Below are positions 48,527-57,786 of a stretch of 64,000 nt of DNA, one piece after another. Numbering within the stretch: position 1 is the stretch's first letter; each line of letters opens with the position of its first letter. The notes beneath the pieces were generated by a model, which was not told the DNA's origin, ran no database searches, and saw only the letters and a program-made list of their open reading frames with translations. The DNA is taken from the NCBI RefSeq assembly GCF_025345615.1, contig NZ_JAODWD010000002.1:124001-188000 (forward strand), read 5' to 3'. The position numbers and the translations under genes are program-made. Source of the DNA: Mycobacterium deserti. GTDB taxonomy: Bacteria; Actinomycetota; Actinomycetes; Mycobacteriales; Mycobacteriaceae.

Positions 48527-49549
48527 TCAGCGCAACGCCGCCAGCACCGAGCGAGTGGAGCGACGGTCGCCGACGGTGATCCGTACGCCGCCGTCGGCGT
48601 AGTTGCGGACCTGCAAACCGGTGCCGTCGAACACCTCTCGCCACGGCCGCCCACGAGGTGGCAGGTAGACGAAGTTGGCATGACTGTCGGTGCTGTACAC
48701 ACCCATCGATCGCAGCCGCCTCCGTAGATAGCGCCGCTCGGAGGTGATCAGCCGAATCCGTTGCCGCAACTCAACTTCCGCTTCGTAGCAGGCCGCAACC
48801 GCGACCAGACCGGTGATGCCAATGCCGAACGGTAGCTGCATGGTCCACAACCGGCGGGCCAATTCTGCCGCACAGAACCCGTAGCCGATGCGCAGGCCCG
48901 CAAGACCGTATGCCTTCGAGAACGTCCGCACCACGACCACATTCGGGTACCGCTCGACCAACTCGGGCCCGTCGATGATGTGCCCAGGAGCGAGGAACTC
49001 GACGTACGCCTCATCGAGCAGCACGACAGTGTCGTGCGGTACGCATCGCAGAAACCGCTCGACATCGGCGGCGGATTCGATCGTCCCGGTCGGGTTGTGC
49101 GGACGGCACAGCACGACCACGGAAGCGTCGGCCGCCGCTTCGATCAGCGAGGCGAAGTCGTGGTGACCGTGCACGTCCAGGGGCACAGTGTGCGAAACCA
49201 GCCGTGCCATGTGGGCGAAGATCGGGTAACCGTCGAACGTCGGCGACGTCATGACGATCCTGTCGCCGGGGCTCGTCACGGTGCGCAACACCTGCATGAT
49301 CACGCCCGTGGCCCCGACACCGACGATCATCTGCTCGCGGTGCACGCCGACGTGCGCGGCGATCAGCGTGCGCATCCGCTCGGGCAGGAACTCCGGATAG
49401 CGATTGGCGGCCTCAACCGACGCGACCAGCGCCGAGCGCACCGCAGGCAGCGGAGGGAAAGGGTTCTCGTTGAGCGACAATGCCATTGGATCAGTCGCCC
49501 GCGGCAGCGTGCCCATGGCGGCCGCCACGTCGAGGCCCGGCGTCGCCAT
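48527..49549 (-). CDS. PLP-dependent aminotransferase, HisC-like
   Basis: A 340-residue fold-type I aminotransferase. The PLP Lys is in RTFSKAYGLAGLRIGYG, with LNENPFPP, NPTG and LDEAYVEF motifs as in histidinol-phosphate aminotransferases. It is unlikely to be the biosynthetic hisC because it sits outside a his operon and at the end of a specialised four-gene operon. ATG 49549 overlaps the ketosynthase-like stop by one base. Predicted role: transamination of a keto product or supply of a 2-oxo acid to the ThDP enzyme. Confidence 0.86.
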   Translation of the reverse strand: MATPGLDVAAAMGTLPRATDPMALSLNENPFPPLPAVRSALVASVEAANRYPEFLPERMRTLIAAHVGVHREQMIVGVGATGVIMQVLRTVTSPGDRIVMTSPTFDGYPIFAHMARLVSHTVPLDVHGHHDFASLIEAAADASVVVLCRPHNPTGTIESAADVERFLRCVPHDTVVLLDEAYVEFLAPGHIIDGPELVERYPNVVVVRTFSKAYGLAGLRIGYGFCAAELARRLWTMQLPFGIGITGLVAVAACYEAEVELRQRIRLITSERRYLRRRLRSMGVYSTDSHANFVYLPPRGRPWREVFDGTGLQVRNYADGGVRITVGDRRSTRSVLAALR

Positions 49550-50583
49550 CAGCGGCCGCCCCACCGGACCGCGGCGGCGCCTGCGAAGTCACCGGCATGG
49601 GCGAATGCCGCCATCATGACCACGTCGCCTTCGTTGAGTCGGCCTTCGGAGACCGCCCGCTCGAGATTCACCGGTATCCCGGCCGCGAACAGGTTGCCGC
49701 ACACGTCGAAAGTGTCGACATGGCGTTCCCTGGGCAGTTCCAGCGCCTCGCGCCAGTTACGCAGGAACACCCGGTTCGGCTGGTTCGTGACGAGCAGGTC
49801 GAGGTCCTTGGGTTCGATGCCGATCCGGTCGCAGACCGCGTACGACACCTCTGGCACCTGACGGTTGCCCCGGGCAAGCACCTTGGTGATCTTGCTTTCG
49901 GTGAACCCGATGCAGCCCTCACCGACACCCGGTTGCCACCATTTGCGCGGCGGATCGACCGCGAGCGTCATGTCCCCCGCGAACTCGCCATAGGTGCGAC
50001 ATTCGACATCGAGGATCGGCGATCGGTCCGACACCGTCAGCAGACCGACCGCGGCGCCGTCGCCGGGGACCGACGCCTGCGCCTTGCGCCGTATCGACGG
50101 CTGGTCGAACACCTGACCCGCAGCATTCTGGACGACGGCGATCAGCGCCGTGCGCCCTTCCCCAGAGCCGAGCAACTTGCTGGCGACCTGCATGCCGAGC
50201 ACGAACGCCGCGCATCCGCCATTGTGCAGATCGAGCACCCAATCCGGTTTCATGCCAAGGCGATGCGCGATGCCGCCACCGCCGCCGTAGAACGGCATGT
50301 CGGGAAGTTGGGTGTGCGTGATCAACACGTCGACGGCTGCGATCACGTCGTGGCCATGGCGGTCGATCAGGCCCGCGGCCGCACGCTCGATCATGTCGAT
50401 CGCCGACTCGTCCGGTGCCACGTGATGCCGATACTTCGGGGCACGGAACATCACGTTGTCTCGCAGGTCATCCGAATCGGCGAACTGTGCGTAGTAGTCG
50501 GCACCGATCGGTTCGCCGGGAAGGTATGTGGCGACGTCGGTGAGGCTGACGATTGAATCGCTCCTCGCGTGCGCGGCGGTCAT
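49549..50583 (-). CDS. KAS III-like (thiolase-fold) enzyme lacking the catalytic His
   Basis: A 344-residue thiolase-fold protein. The nucleophile is Cys 124 (LHNGGCAAF) and the C-terminal Asn is Asn 297 (VCGNLFAAG). The usual HQAN segment reads NQPN, so the catalytic His is Asn 267. KAS III relatives with altered triads are known that act as acyltransferases instead of condensing enzymes; that is a reasonable guess here. ATGA overlap with the SRPBCC-like gene. Confidence 0.84.
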   Translation of the reverse strand: MTAAHARSDSIVSLTDVATYLPGEPIGADYYAQFADSDDLRDNVMFRAPKYRHHVAPDESAIDMIERAAAGLIDRHGHDVIAAVDVLITHTQLPDMPFYGGGGGIAHRLGMKPDWVLDLHNGGCAAFVLGMQVASKLLGSGEGRTALIAVVQNAAGQVFDQPSIRRKAQASVPGDGAAVGLLTVSDRSPILDVECRTYGEFAGDMTLAVDPPRKWWQPGVGEGCIGFTESKITKVLARGNRQVPEVSYAVCDRIGIEPKDLDLLVTNQPNRVFLRNWREALELPRERHVDTFDVCGNLFAAGIPVNLERAVSEGRLNEGDVVMMAAFAHAGDFAGAAAVRWGGR

Positions 50584-51254
50584 CGTGTCGCTCCCATCCA
50601 GGACGGCCGCACCGGCAGACCGTTGCGGTGGCGATACTCGGCTATCGCCTTGAGGTTCTTCAGCTCAAGCAGATGCCCCGGACCGAACATGTCCCAGAAG
50701 TCGCCGACCCAGACCGGGCGTTGCGGCGGCGCGGCGTCCGGATAGGGATTGCGGTCGTAGAACGGGTGATGGCAATTCGTCCACAGCACAACCGAGCCCG
50801 GCTTGTCGAAGACTTTCTGCGCGTCGACGATCCGCATCAGGTAGACCATCCAGAGGTGTCTACCCTGATCCCAGGCGCAGTGATAATCGACGGTCATCGC
50901 GTCCTCGTTGGCCACCGTGCGGGTGAAGATCTGCGTCTGCGAACCCAAGCGGTCGAACGCCTGCCACAGTCCCGGCTCCTCGGTGGGCGTGAAGCCACGC
51001 AGGCTGTAGGTCCACTCCTCCAGGCTGCGGGTATCGGCCATGTAGGCGAACAATTCACCGGGCGGACAGTCGACATAGCTGTTGACCGTGCAGAATTCGC
51101 CGAAGACGGCGTCGTGCGGATACACCGACCGCATCATCTCCATGATGATCGGCGTGGCCTTCTCGCGTGGCGACGTCTCAATTCGGATGACGTCGTCGAT
51201 CGGGTCGGCGGTGCCGCGATGAGCGGCGATGTCATCGAGTGCGGGCAACGGCAT
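50580..51254 (-). CDS. SRPBCC-like (polyketide cyclase/START fold) protein
   Basis: A 224-residue protein. After about 50 residues with a short helical segment, the sequence NSYVDCPPGELFAYMADTRSLEEWTY is the classic start of an SRPBCC domain, followed by strands and a C-terminal helix. These hydrophobic-cavity folds bind or cyclise polyketide or lipid intermediates. Residues 51232-51254 overlap the upstream ThDP gene by 23 bp and the stop overlaps the ketosynthase-like start (ATGA). Confidence 0.78.
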   Translation of the reverse strand: MPLPALDDIAAHRGTADPIDDVIRIETSPREKATPIIMEMMRSVYPHDAVFGEFCTVNSYVDCPPGELFAYMADTRSLEEWTYSLRGFTPTEEPGLWQAFDRLGSQTQIFTRTVANEDAMTVDYHCAWDQGRHLWMVYLMRIVDAQKVFDKPGSVVLWTNCHHPFYDRNPYPDAAPPQRPVWVGDFWDMFGPGHLLELKNLKAIAEYRHRNGLPVRPSWMGATR

Positions 51255-52914
51255 GAGAGCGGTCCTCCTTGTTCAGAAATGTTGCGAACGGTGGTATTTC
51301 GTCGGATGAACACTCGACGCTCACCACCGACGGTCCGTCGGCGTTCAGCGCGTTCACCAGCGCGGTCGGCAACTCGCCCAGGTCCTCGACATCGGTCGAT
51401 CTCAGGCCGGGAAACATGGCAGCCAGGCCCGCGCCGAGTCGGCTCGGCCCGAATCGGTTGTAGCTGTATCGGTCGTCGTAGAACAGCTGCTCGCGGGTCA
51501 CACACATCGCATGTGCGTGATTGTCGAAGAGGAGGAAGGTGACCGGTAACCGGTACTGCAGTGCGGTGTGAATTTCCATGCCGTGCATGTAGAACGAGCC
51601 GTCGCCCGCGATGACCACGGTCCGGCCACGTGCGCGCCCGAAGGCCATGCCGACCCCGGCCCCGAAGCTGTAGCCCATGCCACCCATCCCGAGCGCGACC
51701 ACGAAACGCCCACCACGCCGGACCGGCAGGTGGTGAATGGCCGCGGCGCCGATGTTGCCTGCGTCGACGACGATGTCCACCTCGTCGGGCAGCAGGCGGT
51801 CGAGCACCCTCATCGCGTCGCCATACCGGATTCCCGGGCCGGCATGCGGGGGCGGCAGCAACTCGGTGCGCGACAACGCGTTCGCCACCCGCACCGACGA
51901 TGGGCGGTTCCGGCCAGACAGCGCCGCGGTCAACGACGCGAGTGATCCTCGGAGATCGTCGGTATGCACGTGGGTGCATGGCAGATAGGGAACCCCGGAG
52001 CCAAGGGACAGAAGCGGGACCGATCCGAGTGCGTTGTCCAGGCCCGCTCGCGCGGTCACCGTCATGCGGGTGCCGACCAGCAGACACAGCGCGCTGTCGG
52101 CGATGGCCACGGCGACACTGGGATGCCCCATTACTCCGGTGACACCGAGCGACGACGACGATCCTCGTCCCGGCGTGCCTGCAACGTCCTTGGCGTCGGG
52201 TACGCACGCCACCTGGGCACGCAACTGCGCTCGCAGGGCTTCGAGTTCGTCGCGTGCGGCGTCGCGGGCCACCTGTTCACCGGCGATGATCGTCACGGGG
52301 CCGTCGGCACGCCGCAGCGCGCGCACGATCGGATGGGGATCGCCCGGTGATGTGCCGGCCGGACCGGCCACACCGTTCGTCGCCGCCACTGCGGACTGCT
52401 GAATGTCCTTGGGCAGCAGGAGCACCGCCGGTCCGCCCGTGCGCGCCGCCGCAACGGCCTCGGGCAACGCCCAGACGATGTCTGCCGGGGTTGTGACCCG
52501 GCGGCAGTAGACCGACACCGACGCGAAGAGCGCTTGGCCGTCCAACGCACCGTTGCGTCCGCTGGTGTCCTGGAATGCGCCCAAGCCGTCCAGCGTCGTC
52601 GGCGGCTGACCGATCAACGCCAGCACCGGAACCCGGCTGGCGAAGGCCTCTCCCAGCCCCGGCACAGTGTTCAGAGCGCCGCCGCCCGATGTCGCGGCGA
52701 CGACGCCGAGGCCGGCCCCGCTGCGACAGTAGCCGTCGGCCATTGTGGTGGCGGAGAATTCGTGTTTGGCCAACACCGCTGTGACGTCGTCACAGAAGTA
52801 CGCAGCATCGTAGAGGTCCTCGATGTTGGCACCGTCGACGCCGAAGATGTAGTCGACGCCGATCGCGGCGAGATAGCTGACGATGTGGTCGACAACCCGG
52901 TGCCCATTGGCCAT
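51232..52914 (-). CDS. Thiamine-diphosphate-dependent enzyme (acetolactate synthase/decarboxylase family)
   Basis: A 560-residue three-domain ThDP enzyme. The PYR domain has catalytic Glu 52 (LAKHEFSATTMADGY). The PP domain has the GDG...N cofactor motif at about 437-465 (GDGSFYMHGM to FDNHAHAM). It is not a standard IlvB, and the ending SSDEIPPFATFL recalls specialised benzaldehyde-lyase or decarboxylase relatives. It probably decarboxylates a 2-oxo acid and transfers the acyl anion. It starts 31 bp after the rslA stop on the same strand, so it should be co-transcribed with sigL-rslA. Confidence 0.87.
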   Translation of the reverse strand: MANGHRVVDHIVSYLAAIGVDYIFGVDGANIEDLYDAAYFCDDVTAVLAKHEFSATTMADGYCRSGAGLGVVAATSGGGALNTVPGLGEAFASRVPVLALIGQPPTTLDGLGAFQDTSGRNGALDGQALFASVSVYCRRVTTPADIVWALPEAVAAARTGGPAVLLLPKDIQQSAVAATNGVAGPAGTSPGDPHPIVRALRRADGPVTIIAGEQVARDAARDELEALRAQLRAQVACVPDAKDVAGTPGRGSSSSLGVTGVMGHPSVAVAIADSALCLLVGTRMTVTARAGLDNALGSVPLLSLGSGVPYLPCTHVHTDDLRGSLASLTAALSGRNRPSSVRVANALSRTELLPPPHAGPGIRYGDAMRVLDRLLPDEVDIVVDAGNIGAAAIHHLPVRRGGRFVVALGMGGMGYSFGAGVGMAFGRARGRTVVIAGDGSFYMHGMEIHTALQYRLPVTFLLFDNHAHAMCVTREQLFYDDRYSYNRFGPSRLGAGLAAMFPGLRSTDVEDLGELPTALVNALNADGPSVVSVECSSDEIPPFATFLNKEDRSHAVARTR

Positions 52915-52945
52915 ACCAGTGACACGACCCGCGGCGGCGCAGGGT

Positions 52946-53668
52946 TCAGCCGCCGACCCGATTCACATGTTGGTGTTCGAGTAGAACGTCGCCGGACTCC
53001 GCCGAGACCAATTGCACGGCAGCGATTTCGGTTACGGGAGTCGGCGTGGTGGCACTCGGCAGGGCGGTGGCGCCCGGTAGCCCGAGCCACGTCGCGACCT
53101 GGGAGCGGCTGCCGTCGCGGTTCACCACAACCATGCCCAGTGATTGCGGAGGAGCGTCGCGTTGGCCCCAGTCACCGTAGGTGCAGGCCATGTCGATGCG
53201 GGTGCCCCACCCGAAGCCCGTCATCGAGATCGTCGCGTTGATCGGCGTCTCGCCCACCTTCGTCATGACCATGCTGGGTGACGCCTCAGGCGTGTTCGTC
53301 TGCAGTCCTATGGTTTCCGGGCGGAACACGATCAGCATTCCGACCGCCAGCAGTGCGGCAGCCACCGCCACCGCCGACGACATCAGCAGCCGTGACCGGC
53401 GTCGCCGCCAGCGCACCTTGTCCAGCACCGACTCCAGCACTTCGGGGCGCAGTGGCGGTGTGTCAGCCTGCTCGGCGTCGAGGGCACGGACGTCATCGAG
53501 GTCGAGCTTGGCGAGCAGGGCGGGAACCCCACTCAGTTCTGCGACCGCCGACCTGCACCGCGAACACGTCTGCAAATGCGCCTCGAACTCGCGGCGTTCG
53601 GCGCTTGTCAGCGAGCCCAGGACGTACGCCGCATCCCAGGTGAGATACCGATCGCCGTCGAGCGTCAT
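52946..53668 (-). CDS. rslA: RslA, zinc anti-sigma factor of SigL
   Basis: A 240-residue membrane anti-sigma factor. The N-terminal ZAS motif HLQTCSRC (His 31, Cys 35, Cys 38) binds zinc and SigL. A transmembrane helix at about 94-115 precedes an extracytoplasmic domain. Oxidation of the Cys pair is known to release SigL in M. tuberculosis. The ATG overlaps the sigL stop (ATGA). A four-enzyme operon follows 31 bp later. Confidence 0.92.
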   Translation of the reverse strand: MTLDGDRYLTWDAAYVLGSLTSAERREFEAHLQTCSRCRSAVAELSGVPALLAKLDLDDVRALDAEQADTPPLRPEVLESVLDKVRWRRRRSRLLMSSAVAVAAALLAVGMLIVFRPETIGLQTNTPEASPSMVMTKVGETPINATISMTGFGWGTRIDMACTYGDWGQRDAPPQSLGMVVVNRDGSRSQVATWLGLPGATALPSATTPTPVTEIAAVQLVSAESGDVLLEHQHVNRVGG

Positions 53669-54180
53669 CGCGTCACCCCCATCTCCTGCAGGTTGAGCCG
53701 CAAGGCCCGCACCGCGTAGTGCAGCCGCGACTTGACCGTCCCCTCGGCGATCTGCAGATCGTCGGCGATCTGGGCGGTCGTCCACCCCTGGTAGTACGCC
53801 CGACGAATCACCGCGCGGTGGTCCTCGGACAGCTGGGTCATCGCGGTGCCCAGCAACAGCCGGTCCAGCGCGTTGTCCACTTCGTCGGGTCCGGCCCGGT
53901 CGGCGACGGTCTCGACGTCACCGGTGCCGGACTCGTTGCGGAAGCGGGCGCTGCGGCGCTCGTCGATGATGAGGTTGCGTGCGACCGTGAACAGCCACGC
54001 CCGGGCCGACCGGTCGACATCGTCGGTCACCTCCGGATGCCGCCATGCCCGCAGCAACGTCTCTTGCACCACGTCCTCCGCACGCGCTTGGTCCCCGGTC
54101 AGCCTCAGCGCGTATCGCCACAGCGCGCCCGCGTGCTCGTGGTAGAGCACGCGCATCATGGCGGCCTCCGGGTCATCCAT
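53665..54180 (-). CDS. sigL: ECF sigma factor SigL
   Basis: A 171-residue ECF sigma factor nearly identical in pattern to M. tuberculosis SigL (WRYALRLTGDQARAEDVVQE, AWLFTVARNLIIDERRSARFRN, EGTVKSRLHYAVRALRL). Region 2 and region 4 are both intact. ATG 54180 has GGAGG six bases upstream. In M. tuberculosis SigL controls lipid and secreted-protein genes and its own promoter. A matching promoter is visible here at 54198-54225. Confidence 0.95.
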   Translation of the reverse strand: MDDPEAAMMRVLYHEHAGALWRYALRLTGDQARAEDVVQETLLRAWRHPEVTDDVDRSARAWLFTVARNLIIDERRSARFRNESGTGDVETVADRAGPDEVDNALDRLLLGTAMTQLSEDHRAVIRRAYYQGWTTAQIADDLQIAEGTVKSRLHYAVRALRLNLQEMGVTR

Positions 54181-54197
54181 TCCCAACCTCCGTCTAA

Positions 54198-54225
54198 GAC
54201 ACGACGTCGGAGGTGATTCGGTTCA
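54198..54225 (-). promoter_or_regulatory. SigL-type autoregulatory promoter (TGAACC-N16-CGTGTC)
   Basis: On the minus strand TGAACC (complement of 54220-54225) is followed after exactly 16 bp by CGTGTC (complement of 54198-54203), 17 bp before the sigL ATG. This matches the SigL consensus as I recall it (TGAACC-N16-CGTgtc). It would drive sigL-rslA and probably the enzyme genes behind them. Confidence 0.8.
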
Positions 54226-54258
54226 GTATCGCGGGGGTCGTCGTAGCCTGTGGGCGCC

Positions 54259-54813
54259 ATGTCGACCACTATTTACACCGTCGGTCACTCCACCCGTCCG
54301 GGCGACGAATTCATCGCCCTGCTGGCGCGATTCGACATCGAGTTGCTGGCGGACATTCGCACGGTCCCCAAATCCCGACACAACCCGCAGTTTCAGTCCG
54401 ATCAGCTCGCTGCGTCGTTACCGGCGGCCGGAATCGAGTACCGGCACCTCGCGGGACTCGGCGGACTCCGCAAGCCGGTCAAGAACTCGCCGAACGCCGG
54501 ATGGCGCAACATGTCGTTTCGGGGCTACGCCGACTACATGAACACCCGGCAGTTCGACACAGCGCTGACAGAGCTCATCGCGCTGTCTGCCGATCGTGTC
54601 ACCGCGATCATGTGCGCGGAGGCCGTCTTCTGGCGGTGCCACCGCGCTCTTGTCGCTGACGCACTGCTGTTGAGGGGTATCGACGTTGTCCACATCATGG
54701 GGGCAGGCACACTGACGCCGGCCAAACTCACGTCGTTCGCCGTCGCCGACGGCCTCCGGATCGTGTACCCGCCAACCGACCAGGATCCAGAGGTCGGTAC
54801 CGGCGAGGCTTAG
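54259..54813 (+). CDS. DUF488-family protein
   Basis: A 184-residue protein of the DUF488 family with the opening IYTVGHSTRPGDEF, the pair of conserved segments around RTVPKSRHNPQF, and MCAEAVFWRCHR carrying the conserved Cys residues. Its biochemical function is unknown. A TAGCCT hexamer at 54244-54249 could give leaderless transcription from ATG 54259. It shares a 78-bp divergent region with sigL and is convergent with map. Confidence 0.88.
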   Translation: MSTTIYTVGHSTRPGDEFIALLARFDIELLADIRTVPKSRHNPQFQSDQLAASLPAAGIEYRHLAGLGGLRKPVKNSPNAGWRNMSFRGYADYMNTRQFDTALTELIALSADRVTAIMCAEAVFWRCHRALVADALLLRGIDVVHIMGAGTLTPAKLTSFAVADGLRIVYPPTDQDPEVGTGEA

Positions 54814-54823
54814 GACGTCCGGT

Positions 54824-55624
54824 TCACAGCAGTGTGAGGATGCGGGGCCCGTCCTCGGTGACGGCGACGGTGTGCTCCCAGTGCGCGGCGCGCGACCCAT
54901 CGGCGGTGACGACCGTCCACTCGTCATCGAGCACAACGGTCTTCGTGGTGCCCAGAGTCAGCATCGGTTCGATGGCCAACACGGAACCGGGCGCCAGGTG
55001 CGGGCCACGGCCGGGCGGCCCCTCGTTGGGCAGGAACGGATCCATGTGCATGGCCCTGCCGATGCCGTGTCCGCCGTAGTTGGCGACGATGCCGAATTTG
55101 CGGTCGTAGCGCTCCTCGGCGGCTCGTGTCCCCTTCTCGATCGCATGCGAGACGTCGGTGAGTCGATTGCCGGGCAGCATCGCGGCGATCCCGGCCTCCA
55201 TGGCTTCACGGGTGGCCTGCGACAGGGCCTCGTCGACCGGGATCAGCGCGCCGACGCCGAAGGTGACCGCCGAATCGCCGTGCCAGCCGTCGAGTATTGC
55301 GCCGCAATCGATGGACACCAGATCTCCGGGGGCCAGCGTCTCGGTGGCGGTGGGAATGCCGTGCACGACGCGCTCGTTCACCGACGCGCAGATGCTGGCG
55401 GGAAAGCCGTGATAGCCAAGGAACGACGGCACACCCCCGCCGTCGCGGATCACCGCTTCGGCGACCTCGTCGAGCGCGAGCGTGGACACGCCCGGCGCGG
55501 CGGCGTTGCGCACCGCGAGCAGTGCGGCGGCGACCAGTGCGCCCGCCGCGGCCATCGCGTCGAGTTCGCCGGGGGTGCGCTGCGCAACGACCCGGCGGTT
55601 GCGCAGGCCGGGCATACCGATCAT
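54824..55624 (-). CDS. map: Methionine aminopeptidase type I
   Basis: A 266-residue enzyme that removes N-terminal Met from nascent proteins. The metal ligands are visible as [17 protein letters not shown] (Asp pair), GHGIGRAMH (His), AIEPML and the final Glu in WEHTVAV. It corresponds to Rv0734 (mapA). It starts 3 bp after adk. In most bacteria infA follows; here unrelated genes follow and infA is 24 kb away. Confidence 0.96.
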   Translation of the reverse strand: MIGMPGLRNRRVVAQRTPGELDAMAAAGALVAAALLAVRNAAAPGVSTLALDEVAEAVIRDGGGVPSFLGYHGFPASICASVNERVVHGIPTATETLAPGDLVSIDCGAILDGWHGDSAVTFGVGALIPVDEALSQATREAMEAGIAAMLPGNRLTDVSHAIEKGTRAAEERYDRKFGIVANYGGHGIGRAMHMDPFLPNEGPPGRGPHLAPGSVLAIEPMLTLGTTKTVVLDDEWTVVTADGSRAAHWEHTVAVTEDGPRILTLL

Positions 55625-55627
55625 GGG

Positions 55628-56176
55628 CTACTTACCGAGTGCTCTCAGCGCGCGGGCGAAGACCTCGTCAAGTGAGCCGACGGCGTCGACGGTCTGCAGG
55701 TTGTTGTGGCCGTAGTACTCCAGCAGTGGCTGGGTCTCGTCGCGATAGACCTGCATCCGATTGTGGATGACCTCTTCGGTGTCGTCCGCGCGGCCGCGAG
55801 ACTTCAACCGCTCGAACAACTCTTCCTCAGAGACCTGAAACTCCAGGACGGCGTCGAGCTGGGTGCCGTGATTCTTCAGCATCTCGTCGAGTGCCTTGGC
55901 CTGAGCCACCGAGCGGGGGTAGCCGTCGAGGATGAAGCCGTCGGTGGCGTCCGACTGCCCGATGCGGTCTTCGACCAGTTTGTTCGTCAGTTCGGAGGGC
56001 ACCAGGTCCCCTGCGTCGAGGTAGCGCTTGGCCTCGAGGCCGAGCGGCGTCCCGTCGCTGATGTTCGCGCGGAACAGGTCGCCAGTGGAGATCTGTGGGA
56101 TACCGAGCTTCTCGGAGAGCTTCTGCGCCTGCGTGCCCTTGCCCGCCCCCGGCGGTCCCAGTAGAACGACTCTCAC
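55628..56176 (-). CDS. adk: Adenylate kinase
   Basis: A 182-residue short-type adenylate kinase, without the large zinc LID. The P-loop is [10 protein letters not shown] and the NMP-binding segment is [11 protein letters not shown]. It balances AMP, ADP and ATP. The GTG start overlaps the secY stop (GTGA at 56173-56176), giving coupling in the secY-adk-map run. Confidence 0.97.
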   Translation of the reverse strand: MRVVLLGPPGAGKGTQAQKLSEKLGIPQISTGDLFRANISDGTPLGLEAKRYLDAGDLVPSELTNKLVEDRIGQSDATDGFILDGYPRSVAQAKALDEMLKNHGTQLDAVLEFQVSEEELFERLKSRGRADDTEEVIHNRMQVYRDETQPLLEYYGHNNLQTVDAVGSLDEVFARALRALGK

Positions 56177-57513
56177 TTCAAGAACCCTTCGTAGTTGCGT
56201 TGCATGAGTTGGCTCTCGATTTGCTTGACCGTATCGAGTGCGACGCCGACGGCGATGAGAACCGCAGTGCCACCGAAGGGCAGGTTCTGCACGGAACCGG
56301 TGTTCCCGATCTCGAGGAACAGGTTGGGCAGAACCGCGATCACGCCGAGGTAGATCGAGCCGGGAAGGGTGATCCGGCTGAGCACGTATCGGAGGTAATC
56401 GGCGGTGGGCCGGCCTGGCCGGATGCCCGGAATGAAGCCGCCGAACTTCTTCATCTCGTCGGCCCGTTCATCGGGGTTGAACGTGATCGACACGTAGAAG
56501 TAGGTGAAGAAGACGATCAGGCCGAAGTAGATGGCGATGTACACCGGGCTGCTGGGATCGGTCAAGTAATTCGCGACGAACTCCTGCCACCACCCTGTGC
56601 CGCCGTTGGGATTGCCGCTCTGAATCAGCTGGGTGATCAGGTGCGGGATGTAGATCAGCGACGAGGCGAAGATGACCGGGATGACGCCCGCCTGGTTGAC
56701 CTTCAGCGGCAGGTAGGTCGACGTGCCGCCGTACATGCGACGTCCCACCATGCGCTTGGCGTACTGGACCGGAATGCGACGCTGGCCCTGCTCGACGAAC
56801 ACCACGCCGATGACGATCAGCAGCGCTGCGGCACACACGAGGGCGAAGACCATGCCCCCGCGGCTGTCCAGGATGCTCTTGCCCTCACCGGGGATCGCCG
56901 AGGCGATGCTGGCGAAGATCAGCAGGGACATGCCGTTGCCGATGCCACGCTCGGTGACGAGCTCGCCCATCCACATGACCAGCGCTGCGCCCGCGGTCAT
57001 CACCGTCACCATCACCGCGAGGTTGAAGATGTTCAGACCTTCGTCGGCCTGGCCCTGGATGATGTCGAGCGAGCAGCCCTGCAACAGCCCGCCGTTGGCG
57101 GCCAGTGCCACGATGCTGGTGGACTGCAGAACCGCCAGCGCAATCGACAGGTAACGGGTGTACTGCGTCAGTTTCGCCTGGCCTGATTGCCCCTCTTTGC
57201 GCAGCTGTTCGAAGCGCGGGATCACCACGCCGAGTAGCTGCACGATGATGCTGGCGGTGATGTAGGGCATGATGCCCACCGCGAAAATCGACAGCTGCAG
57301 CAGCGCGCCGCCGGAGAACAGGTTGATCAGTGAATAGATCTGCCCTGAGTCGCCACCGCTGACCTGAGCGATGCACTCCTGCACGTTCGGGTAGTTGACG
57401 CCGGGCGAGGGAATCGAGGCGCCGACCCGGTACAGGATGACGATGCCCAGGGTGAACAGAATCTTTCGCCTCAGGTCGACTGTCCTAAGCGAAGAGATGA
57501 AAGCCGAGAGCAC
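56173..57513 (-). CDS. secY: SecY protein-conducting channel subunit
   Basis: A 446-residue ten-helix membrane protein of the Sec translocon ([22 protein letters not shown] at the start; [11 protein letters not shown] in the first periplasmic loop; [21 protein letters not shown] near TM8). GTG 57513 has AGGAGG five bases upstream. The 273 bp before it contain a large inverted repeat. Confidence 0.97.
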   Translation of the reverse strand: MLSAFISSLRTVDLRRKILFTLGIVILYRVGASIPSPGVNYPNVQECIAQVSGGDSGQIYSLINLFSGGALLQLSIFAVGIMPYITASIIVQLLGVVIPRFEQLRKEGQSGQAKLTQYTRYLSIALAVLQSTSIVALAANGGLLQGCSLDIIQGQADEGLNIFNLAVMVTVMTAGAALVMWMGELVTERGIGNGMSLLIFASIASAIPGEGKSILDSRGGMVFALVCAAALLIVIGVVFVEQGQRRIPVQYAKRMVGRRMYGGTSTYLPLKVNQAGVIPVIFASSLIYIPHLITQLIQSGNPNGGTGWWQEFVANYLTDPSSPVYIAIYFGLIVFFTYFYVSITFNPDERADEMKKFGGFIPGIRPGRPTADYLRYVLSRITLPGSIYLGVIAVLPNLFLEIGNTGSVQNLPFGGTAVLIAVGVALDTVKQIESQLMQRNYEGFLK

Positions 57514-57536
57514 TCTTCCTCCTGCGCAGCCGACCT

Positions 57537-57612
57537 GTGCTTTGCGGCGTGCGAATGTGGCTGGTCACAACCAGCGTTCTGGTTAAGTCGTGTGCGGACT
57601 CCCGCAAAGCAC
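57537..57612 (-). promoter_or_regulatory. Structured secY leader: nested inverted repeats
   Basis: A perfect 11-bp inverted repeat (57537-57547 with 57602-57612) encloses a 6-bp hairpin (57560-57565 with 57570-57575, loop CACA). It would form a two-level RNA structure ending 24 nt before the secY start codon. Beyond it, 57613-57730 shows nothing I can assign; a secY promoter is expected there but no clear hexamer pair is seen. Confidence 0.45.
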
Positions 57613-57730
57613 GCAGCCTGCATGAAGTCACGCGCCAAACAGTCTACGAGACTAACAGTTGCAGGTCGGATGCCCAGCATCCTGATCCCCCGCACGGGCT
57701 TCACAGCTGATCTTCAGGTCGGGAATCTAC

Positions 57731-57773
57731 CGTGGTCGGTATTCGTTATATCCGCTAACTAATACTGGCCACG
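57731..57773. promoter_or_regulatory. Imperfect inverted repeat upstream of methyltransferase operon
   Basis: Arms at 57731-57742 and 57762-57773 match at 10 of 12 positions (CGTGG and GTAT cores) across an AT-rich 19-bp centre, just before the ribosome-binding site of the first methyltransferase gene. Possible operator. Confidence 0.4.
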
Positions 57774-57786
57774 AGAGGTGATTCGC

